Shown here piece after piece: positions 34,537 to 40,607 of a DNA stretch of 40,607 nt; the first letter of the stretch is position 1; the number at the start of each line of letters is the position of its first letter. The notes beneath the pieces are model-generated. The model had not been told where the DNA came from and did no database searches. It saw only the letters and a program-made list of their open reading frames with translations. The DNA is from Bacteroidia bacterium (GTDB taxonomy: Bacteria > Bacteroidota > Bacteroidia > Bacteroidales > Azobacteroidaceae), in assembly GCA_025999935.1 (NCBI GenBank), contig BNXY01000021.1, positions 1-40,607 on the forward strand, written 5' to 3'. Made by a program: the position numbers and the translations under genes.

Positions 34537-34980
34537 TTATTTTTCGTACTCATCTCTTTCCTTTCTATAATGCATAGAAATTTCGTAAGGTAGTAAACCG
34601 CAATTTTTCCAAAATTCATATCCAACCTTATTACTATATAACACCGTTAAATCAATTTTATCAACATTCAAAAAAGCGACAAGTTGATTAAATGCCATTT
34701 TTCCATATCCTTTTCGTCTAAATTGTTTTGCAACAAAAAATTGTCTAACAAAAACTGGATTTTTATTATTGTCAATCAGTGCATAACCAATATGTTCGTT
34801 TTCGACTTCAAAAATGAATGCTAAATATCCATTTGAAATAAGTTGGTGCATACGCAATTCTAACTCATCTCTCGTCATAATGTTATTACTACCACCATCT
34901 TCTGCAAGAGATTTATTAAAAAAAGCAAGTTCTGAGCAATCTTTTTGTGATGCAACAATCAAATTTAATTTTTTTTGCAT
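34537..34980 (-). CDS. GNAT-family N-acetyltransferase
   Basis: This 147-residue protein has the GNAT fold. VRQFFVAKQFRRKGYGKMAF (about residues 78-97) contains the RxxGxG/A-type acetyl-CoA pyrophosphate loop (RRKGYG). FIFEVENEHIGYALID before it forms the beta-bulge strands, and VGYEFWKNCGLLPYE is the typical end. The acceptor cannot be predicted. It is the last gene of the five-gene operon and overlaps the radical SAM gene by 16 bases, which implies coupled translation. Base composition is AT-rich like the rest of the operon. Confidence 0.87.
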   Translation of the reverse strand: MQKKLNLIVASQKDCSELAFFNKSLAEDGGSNNIMTRDELELRMHQLISNGYLAFIFEVENEHIGYALIDNNKNPVFVRQFFVAKQFRRKGYGKMAFNQLVAFLNVDKIDLTVLYSNKVGYEFWKNCGLLPYEISMHYRKERDEYEK

Positions 34981-35837
34981 ATCTTTTTATATTCTTCTAT
35001 TGCATCATTACTATGCATAGAAAATATTATACCAAGTTCCTTGCAGTGTTCCTCTACAGTGTTTTCATATTCTTTTGAATTCCAAATATCCCACAAAGAT
35101 TCGTTATCATCAAATTCCATTTTTTGATTTGTTGTAATATTTTTTTCAACTTCGACAGGAATTCCATTTGGGAAAACTCGTTTTTGAACATTGCCGTTTC
35201 TTATAAAATAAAAACATTCCCCCAAAGCAATATCCAAATCTGGATATACTTTATTAAGTATAATTAAGTAATCATTAACATCAACCACAGGCAGAAATGG
35301 TCGTAATCCTAACATTGTTATTGCACCAAGTCGTTTCATTTTTTTTAAGTGATTAATTCTCTCGTTAGGAGTCGGGATAGGGGTCGGTTCAAGATACGCA
35401 CTACTTTCTGAATACCTCGTAATACTCGTTCCTGCATAAAACCTAAAGCCATTTTCTTTCTGTTTTTCAATAATATTCGAAATCTTATCATATTCAGAAT
35501 CAGAAAAAACAAATCTACTTGTAAATAGCAAATCACATTTAACTGCATTAACAATTTCATTTAGCAAATTTAGTCCTTGTTGTGTGCGAGGAGGTGCAAA
35601 AGAATCTGTATCTCCACTAACATAGATAATATTATATTTATCTGCATTCGCCTTTAAGAATTCAATAATAGAATCTATACCAAGAGAATCATAAGAACTA
35701 AAATCATCTAAAACATAACAAAAGGCACAGCGATACGGACAATGTTTCATTGGGTGTAAAGGACCTAATGAAACCATAACTCTTTCTCCTTTTTTAACAA
35801 AGAAAGGGTTTTTTGAAGTTCGCTTTATTTTAGACAT
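34965..35837 (-). CDS. Radical SAM protein, spore-photoproduct-lyase-like
   Basis: This is a 290-residue radical SAM enzyme. The cluster motif CPYRCAFC (C33, C37, C40; CxxxCxxC) is intact. Later blocks TSRFVFSD, SITRYSESSAYLEPTPIPTP and NERINHLKKMKRLGAITMLG resemble the SplB-type radical SAM group (DNA repair or related lyases), with EPTPIPTPNER as the family-like segment. The usual conserved C-terminal cysteine of SPL is not clear. The reaction is unknown. It overlaps the oxidoreductase gene by eight bases and the GNAT gene by sixteen, so the three enzymes are likely made together. Confidence 0.85.
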   Translation of the reverse strand: MSKIKRTSKNPFFVKKGERVMVSLGPLHPMKHCPYRCAFCYVLDDFSSYDSLGIDSIIEFLKANADKYNIIYVSGDTDSFAPPRTQQGLNLLNEIVNAVKCDLLFTSRFVFSDSEYDKISNIIEKQKENGFRFYAGTSITRYSESSAYLEPTPIPTPNERINHLKKMKRLGAITMLGLRPFLPVVDVNDYLIILNKVYPDLDIALGECFYFIRNGNVQKRVFPNGIPVEVEKNITTNQKMEFDDNESLWDIWNSKEYENTVEEHCKELGIIFSMHSNDAIEEYKKICKKN

Positions 35838-36939
35838 AATCGTTACAGTTTTCTTTATCCTTACTTAAAGTTACAATTTTGACACAATTGGCAGATTCTT
35901 TAATCGCATTTAATAAGGAAACATTATACTTTGCATCAATGAAATTAGCTGACAATTTTATTGGGTCGTAATTACCACTAAGAATTGCCTCTATGATTAG
36001 TGGAGCAAAATATCTAAATGAACCTGAGAATATAGATATTTTATTTTCTTTTTCGTCTTGAAAAACATTTGAAACATCAACAATTTGTTTACTTCCGATA
36101 CTACTCCGCAAGTATAGTTCCAATTTGTCTTGAAGAGAAAAAGTTAATTCGCCATTATCGCCAAATATCTGAATATCAAATCTCGAACCACTATATGAGC
36201 CTGCATTTATAGTATATTGTGCAGACAATTCATTGGCAAAATTTATTTGGGCATTACAAACAGTACAAGCATTTACATTGCGTATATTTCCTTTGTTATC
36301 TATTCGTGATTTTGTTATTGGATTTAGAAAACCTTGTACACTAATAATTGACGGTGAATTAAACCAATATTGTATAAGGTCAGTAAAATGCGAAGCCATT
36401 GCCAATCGTACTCCTCCGCCAGATTCTCCTTCAAAACTCCAATTCCAAGAAGCATTTGGATTTGCAAATCCCGTTCCTTGTTGGTTTAGTTTTATAGTAT
36501 ATACTTTTCCGAGAACTCCATTTTCAATTAATTCTTTTATTTTTTGTATATATGGATTGTATCGCAACTGATGGTCAACTATTGCAATTTTCTTATATCC
36601 GTTAGTTAAAGATATAAGTTCACTAACTTCTTCAATGTTATCGGATAAAGGTTTTTCACAAATTAAATGTTTGCCTTGCTTAATCGCATATTCAACTTCT
36701 TTTTTATGAAGACGATTAGGTGTTGTGATACAAACCAAATCAACATCACTACGATTACACAATTCTTTATAATTTGCACAAGCAAAAGGAATGTTATGTT
36801 TAGTAGCAAATTCTTGACTTCTCGCCAAAGAGCTACCGACTATAGCTACTACTTCTGCTTGTTCAATTGAACGAAAACCACTTAAATGAGTTCTTATTCC
36901 AACTCCGGTTCCAATAATTCCAATTCTAACTTTATTCAT
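35830..36939 (-). CDS. Gfo/Idh/MocA family NAD(P)-dependent oxidoreductase
   Basis: This 369-residue protein begins with a Rossmann fold, KVRIGIIGTGVGIRTHLSG (a GxGxxG variant near residues 10-14), and has the family EKP motif (E95-K96-P97) in HLICEKPLSD. The C-terminal alpha/beta domain includes LRYNPYIQKIKELIENGVLG and SWNWSFEGESGGGVRLAMAS, consistent with sugar or inositol dehydrogenases. The substrate is not known. It starts six bases after the NACHT gene ends and overlaps the radical SAM gene. A metabolic enzyme coupled to a NACHT NTPase is unusual. Confidence 0.88.
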   Translation of the reverse strand: MNKVRIGIIGTGVGIRTHLSGFRSIEQAEVVAIVGSSLARSQEFATKHNIPFACANYKELCNRSDVDLVCITTPNRLHKKEVEYAIKQGKHLICEKPLSDNIEEVSELISLTNGYKKIAIVDHQLRYNPYIQKIKELIENGVLGKVYTIKLNQQGTGFANPNASWNWSFEGESGGGVRLAMASHFTDLIQYWFNSPSIISVQGFLNPITKSRIDNKGNIRNVNACTVCNAQINFANELSAQYTINAGSYSGSRFDIQIFGDNGELTFSLQDKLELYLRSSIGSKQIVDVSNVFQDEKENKISIFSGSFRYFAPLIIEAILSGNYDPIKLSANFIDAKYNVSLLNAIKESANCVKIVTLSKDKENCNDYV

Positions 36940-36945
36940 AATATT

Positions 36946-39582
36946 TTAATTTTTTAAAATTACTCTAAATCCATTAACTTTATAAACATTATTTGCAGGA
37001 TTGTGATTCCTGTATGTAGGTCTAAGATTTGAAATGCTCCAATCAAAACACCCACCTCTTAGACTCTTTGCTTCTATTTTATCCATTGTCCATTGAACTG
37101 GGTCAATGCAATATCCATCTTTATCAAATGTGAATTTAGTTATATTTAATTCATTTGTATTATCAACACAAAGTACAGGTTTTTCTGTTCCATTTTTATC
37201 TACATCCCAATAATATGAAATCTTTTCTTTTCCTATGATGTCATCTTGAAAGGTTGGATAATTTTCAACGATACTTTTCATATAAAAATCCTCACTAAAC
37301 CAGTCTATACACCATTCCCGTAAATTTCCAAGCATATCTACAAGACCTAATGAATTAGCGAATTTTTCATTTATTGGTATAACCTTGCGGGTTTTGTTTG
37401 TCTTGTCGCCAGTATAATTTACTTTTTCGTTCAATATATTCTGTATTTCTTCTATGTTTTCAGACATAAAATCATTACCATTATAGCCTCCGCGACAAGC
37501 ATATTCCCATTCTGCTTCAGACGGCAAAGTGTAACCGAACCATTTTGCAAAAACCATTGCTTCGTACCAATTTACAAAATTTACAGGTTGATTAGGGTCA
37601 TTAGAATAATGGTTGGGCATATGAGTTGTATCTGCATACGGGAAACCACTATCAAAATACATTCTATTGGTAATCAGCGTCTTTGAAATTTTGAAGGAAT
37701 TACTGATTTTTACCTTATGTTCGGGAACTTCATACGCATCAACAATAATAAATTTGCTACTTTCTTCTTCTGTCAATCCACTTTTATCAATATCTTGTCT
37801 ACCCATATTGAATTTGCCTGCTGAAACTTCCTTAAAATCTAAACCATATTCTTTTAATAAATTTTGTCGTTGTTCTAATTCATCAAGTTTAAGAAAATCA
37901 TTAAGTAGATTTGTAAATACTTCTTCTTTGCTAAATTCGCTAAGAAATTCAAGGTAAGAATATATTACTTCGCAATTCTTTTCTATGGAGTGTATTAAGG
38001 TTAATGTTTCTTTAATTGTATTGATTACAGGATTTCTAAAAGAACCATTATAGTTTATGTAACTATCTCTTAAAGTAGAAACAAGACTAAGTTTCTCTCT
38101 ACGAGACAACCCTCCGTATAATTTGTTTAATATGTCTATTGGGAATGGGTCAAATTCGTTCATACAATTTAATGCAAGCGACTTGTTTTCATTCCAAATT
38201 TTCTGAATTACTTCTGTTGTGTTCAAAGTTTTTGATTGTCCAATAAGTGAAACATACATTTTTATAGGTTCTTCCCATACTCCCATATTTGACCTGCTGT
38301 ATATCTCATTGGGGTCTCGGTCTCGACCAATCATTCCCTCTGCAACCAAATATTCCCAAATAGTACGATGTGCAAATTTATATGTATTAACTCGTTCACT
38401 CTTGTCAAACAATCCACAACTCAAATATTTACTTTTCAACAAACTACACGATTCACTTTCTCCTTGTGAACAAAAAAATCTATTTGCATAAAAATCTAAT
38501 TCTTTATCATCAAAGCATTCGGCTTTGTCCAACTTAAAAAATATAACAGCTAATTCTTTTAAAAAGTCAACAAAAAGTTTGCGGTCTTCATCTCGAGTAA
38601 TTTTTCTATTACTCAATAACACATCTATTGCGTTTTGAAATAATTGAGCTTTATTTCTGATATTTTTTAAGTTTTGAGTAACACATAATAAGGATAACAA
38701 AATTGGGCTTTTAGCAAGTTTTAATATAACTGTATCTGCACGATTATTTAGGATTTGAATTAATTGAGATTTCCGTGAATTTAATTCTGGTTTACCAAGT
38801 ATACTAAAATACTTATTGATAAAATCCGTTTGTGCATCTTCGTCAAAATCTAACAAACAATACAATTTAAATCTTTCATTATAATCGCTTGCATAAAAGC
38901 CTATTTGTCGTGAGGAAATTACGAATCTGTATCCTACAAAAGTACTGGCTTTATTAACAACAGCCGTAAATTGGTCATATTGTCTTTTGGATATTTCATC
39001 TAAACCATCACAAAAAAACACTATTTCATATTTCCCCGAATACAAATTATTAGTGATGTCGTTTACTAAATTTTCTCCGATATCTCCAATTCTTGGCTTA
39101 AAATAATTGACAATGTAATTTTTAAGGTCTGAAACAATAACTTTTCCCTCTTTTGCCAAAACTTCTCCGAACTCAGTATCTACTTCGCTTTTTAATTCAA
39201 TATATATGGGAACGACTTTTTTTTGCTCAGAATATTTTTTCAAAAGATATTTTAACAATGTTGTTTTTCCAGACCCGGGAAGACCCAAAATTACCATATT
39301 TAGTTTATTTCGCCTATCTTGGTCGTCTTCCGTCAAAATTAAAGTTTGTGAGCATTTTCCAACTTTATCTTCGGCAATTAAATCATTGTTCTTTGTTGAA
39401 AACGGTGTACACATAAGGTCTACATAGATGTCTTCAATATCTACAATTTCTTTTTCGCTTTGTATTTCTTCAATAAACTGCAAAAGGCGGACTTTTGCAA
39501 AACTATTACAAACTTCTCTCTTGTATTGCTGTAAAGTGCTTTCAACATCAATAGTTTTATTTTCTGTTGGATTAATTGCCAT
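36946..39582 (-). CDS. NACHT NTPase fused to an FGE/SUMF1-like C-terminal domain
   Basis: This 878-residue protein has a NACHT (STAND) module. Walker A is GLPGSGKT (100-107), Walker B is IVFFCDGLDE (187-196) and sensor 1 is VISSR (221-225). The preceding IEDIYVDLMC segment is typical of NACHT proteins. A helical middle region (about 240-580) is the likely winged-helix and sensing part. Residues about 588-878 are an FGE-sulfatase/SUMF1-like domain: GKFNMG, PEHKVKISNSFKISKTLITN, PVNFVNWYEAMVFAKW, LPSEAEWEYACRGGYNG, NSLGLVDMLGNLREWC and SLRGGCFDWSISNLRPTYRN. The usual catalytic cysteines of formylglycine-generating enzymes are not at their places after RGG. It may therefore act as a binding domain. 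It is the second gene of the operon and lies 17 bases after the membrane protein. Confidence 0.9.
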   Translation of the reverse strand: MAINPTENKTIDVESTLQQYKREVCNSFAKVRLLQFIEEIQSEKEIVDIEDIYVDLMCTPFSTKNNDLIAEDKVGKCSQTLILTEDDQDRRNKLNMVILGLPGSGKTTLLKYLLKKYSEQKKVVPIYIELKSEVDTEFGEVLAKEGKVIVSDLKNYIVNYFKPRIGDIGENLVNDITNNLYSGKYEIVFFCDGLDEISKRQYDQFTAVVNKASTFVGYRFVISSRQIGFYASDYNERFKLYCLLDFDEDAQTDFINKYFSILGKPELNSRKSQLIQILNNRADTVILKLAKSPILLSLLCVTQNLKNIRNKAQLFQNAIDVLLSNRKITRDEDRKLFVDFLKELAVIFFKLDKAECFDDKELDFYANRFFCSQGESESCSLLKSKYLSCGLFDKSERVNTYKFAHRTIWEYLVAEGMIGRDRDPNEIYSRSNMGVWEEPIKMYVSLIGQSKTLNTTEVIQKIWNENKSLALNCMNEFDPFPIDILNKLYGGLSRREKLSLVSTLRDSYINYNGSFRNPVINTIKETLTLIHSIEKNCEVIYSYLEFLSEFSKEEVFTNLLNDFLKLDELEQRQNLLKEYGLDFKEVSAGKFNMGRQDIDKSGLTEEESSKFIIVDAYEVPEHKVKISNSFKISKTLITNRMYFDSGFPYADTTHMPNHYSNDPNQPVNFVNWYEAMVFAKWFGYTLPSEAEWEYACRGGYNGNDFMSENIEEIQNILNEKVNYTGDKTNKTRKVIPINEKFANSLGLVDMLGNLREWCIDWFSEDFYMKSIVENYPTFQDDIIGKEKISYYWDVDKNGTEKPVLCVDNTNELNITKFTFDKDGYCIDPVQWTMDKIEAKSLRGGCFDWSISNLRPTYRNHNPANNVYKVNGFRVILKN

Positions 39583-39599
39583 TATTTTCCTCCTTTTAT

Positions 39600-40067
39600 T
39601 TAAAGTTTATCTAAGAGTAAAATAATACTCCTGCTGAAAGATGATTTTTCATTATTTATTAATTCTGTTTTCAATTTAGTAAGCTCATTTGTAAGCAGTT
39701 CATTATATCTTTCATTTTCAAAATAATAATTTGTTTGAACCAAACTCCAAGAATTAAATTCTTGAATAGTGCTATAAACACCAAAAAGTTGTTCCCTTAT
39801 CTGTGTATCAAGTAAAGCGACTTGTCCCGCATTTATCAATGCATTCCAAATAGGAGTTTTTAATGGTTGGACATCAAGAAAAGTACTTTCAAAGTTTTCT
39901 AAAGCAAGTTTAATACTATTCAATTCTTCTGCAATATGGCTTTTAAGTTCACCTGACCCTTTTGATTTTTTAATATATCCAAAAAACCATTGCCCTATCA
40001 AGGCAAGAACAAAGCCAATAAAAGTGGCTATCATACTTGGTAAAAATTGGCTCCAATCTATACACAT
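39600..40067 (-). CDS. Small one-helix membrane protein, first gene of the NACHT operon
   Basis: I do not recognise a named family. The 155-residue protein has one clear membrane segment near the N-terminus (about residues 9-32, MIATFIGFVLALIGQWFFGY), followed by a basic stretch (KKSKGSG). A helical cytoplasmic part follows that is rich in E, L and N and probably coiled coil. A central block ALINAGQVALLDTQIREQLFG is a pattern seen in small proteins of unknown function. Orientation should put the C-terminal part inside the cell. In the operon context a membrane-disrupting effector or an anchor for the NACHT protein is possible; this is inferred only. Confidence 0.7.
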   Translation of the reverse strand: MCIDWSQFLPSMIATFIGFVLALIGQWFFGYIKKSKGSGELKSHIAEELNSIKLALENFESTFLDVQPLKTPIWNALINAGQVALLDTQIREQLFGVYSTIQEFNSWSLVQTNYYFENERYNELLTNELTKLKTELINNEKSSFSRSIILLLDKL

Positions 40068-40480
40068 ATTTCTTATTTTTAATTGTTAATTCTCTCAAAT
40101 GCAAAAATCCATCAATTTAATTTTCATCGTACTTTTCTTGTCGATTGTGGTACGCTGCCCGCCAAACTTGCCGATAAATAAATATACGCAACTTTTCTTT
40201 TGCCTGTATTTTACAAACTTTAGTATAAATCATTGCCGTTTAATTATTTATATTTTTTACTAATTACGTATTTGTATTGTCATTGTCTTCAATCTTTGGA
40301 ACAGTATCCCAAGAAATTGTGAATATACAGTCAATCCAACATTGATGGCTTTTGCTTCATAGCTTTGAACATATCATACGTTGTGCAACAAAATTCATTG
40401 TCAAATACTTATTGAATTTCGCATCAAAGATACTAATAAATTAACATTGCAGAAAAAAACACATCAAAAAATTTGCATAA
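40068..40480. other. AT-rich leader region of the NACHT operon
   Basis: I see no ORF that looks real. A perfect -7-like box TATCTTTG lies at 40425-40432 on the minus strand (the -33 position is only a T-rich run). It would give a leader of about 350 bases before the membrane protein gene at 40067. No clear structured RNA is seen, but the length leaves room for one. Confidence 0.4.
40425..40432 (-). promoter_or_regulatory. Candidate -7 box for the NACHT operon
   Basis: TATCTTTG on the minus strand fits the Bacteroidota consensus, but the TTTG partner is absent and the next gene is 358 bases away. It may instead belong to an older promoter. Confidence 0.35.
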
Positions 40481-40486
40481 TTGCAA

Positions 40487-40529
40487 ATTTCGGCGCTACC
40501 CACCCAGCGATTTCGGCGATACCCACCCA
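40487..40529. repeat. Tandem terminal repeats of an IS21-type element
   Basis: Two copies, ATTTCGGCGCTACCCACCCA (40487-40506) and ATTTCGGCGATACCCACCCA (40510-40529), match at 19 of 20 positions with a 23-base period. Repeated 20-base sequences at the ends are a feature of IS21-family elements, and the istB end next to them supports that. Confidence 0.6.
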
Positions 40530-40566
40530 CTTTGTGGCTCGTCACTCTTGATTAGCCATGACAAAA

Positions 40567-40607
40567 TTACAGTTTTTTTCTTAAACTCTCACCTTTTAAT
40601 TCAAAAC
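40567..40607 (-). CDS. IstB-like helper ATPase of an IS21-type element (last codons only)
   Basis: The minus-strand frame at the window edge reads FELKGESLRKKL and then TAA at 40567. ELKGESLRKK is the usual end of the IS21 helper ATPase IstB. Only about 12 residues lie in the window, and the rest continues to the right. The call depends on this short match plus the neighbouring repeats. Confidence 0.6.
   Translation of the reverse strand, partial: FELKGESLRKKL

Noticed and set aside
30700..34540. CRISPR array
   Set aside because: No regularly spaced repeats of suitable length were seen; repeats here are short and irregular.
34965..35837. Prokaryotic viperin
   Set aside because: The cluster motif is CxxxCxxC, but the later blocks resemble SPL-type radical SAM proteins rather than viperins.
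36946..37060. A diversity-generating retroelement variable region
   Set aside because: The C-terminal motif resembles one, but no reverse transcriptase or template repeat is visible in the window, so I kept it only as a check under findings.

Overview
The window looks like a chromosome segment from a member of the Bacteroidota, most likely Bacteroidales. The evidence is the TAnnTTTG-type promoter boxes, a SufBCDS operon joined to rimP-nusA-infB, a GT117/DUF2723 membrane protein, DUF4369-TlpA and M13 lipoproteins, and Bacteroidota-style repeats. I could not run a search, so the family calls rest on motifs and on recognising the sequences.

Positions 1-13001 are read on the minus strand. A promoter near 13053-13084 starts a long run: rimP, nusA, infB, cvpA-like, sufB, a cytidylyltransferase/GHMP-kinase-like fusion, sufC, sufD and sufS. 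A separately promoted TlpA-like thiol-disulfide protein and rnhB (cut by the window edge) follow. This puts ribosome maturation, transcription and translation factors and iron-sulfur assembly in one transcriptional block. Divergent from it, on the plus strand (13263-17198), are a large DUF2723 membrane protein and a polysaccharide deacetylase. tRNA-Lys(CTT), DUF1015, an M13 peptidase, an ABC-F ATPase (carrying an in-frame palindromic repeat), a Tat-exported SGNH hydrolase and a nucleotidyltransferase follow on the minus strand. A tsaC - sugar transferase - ClC - fmt operon covers 25039-29764.

From about 29765 the character changes: the DNA becomes AT-rich and holds decayed or rearranged genes. 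They are an ATPase C-terminal remnant, a sigma-54 activator remnant, an AAA/DUF4143 ATPase with an internal deletion, an N-terminally truncated tyrosine recombinase, and a DUF1016 nuclease gene cut off by an IS91-type transposase remnant. At the far right edge lie the last codons of an IS21-type istB and its terminal repeats.

Between these mobile remnants sits an intact, tightly packed five-gene minus-strand operon (40067 to 34537). Its genes encode a one-helix membrane protein, a NACHT NTPase fused to an FGE/SUMF1-like domain without the usual catalytic cysteines, a Gfo/Idh/MocA oxidoreductase, a spore-photoproduct-lyase-like radical SAM enzyme and a GNAT acetyltransferase. Neighbouring genes overlap or are separated by fewer than 20 bases. 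The combination of STAND sensor, membrane protein and three small-molecule or macromolecule-modifying enzymes in a mobile-element neighbourhood is the best candidate here for an undescribed conflict or defence system. That function is inferred, not shown.
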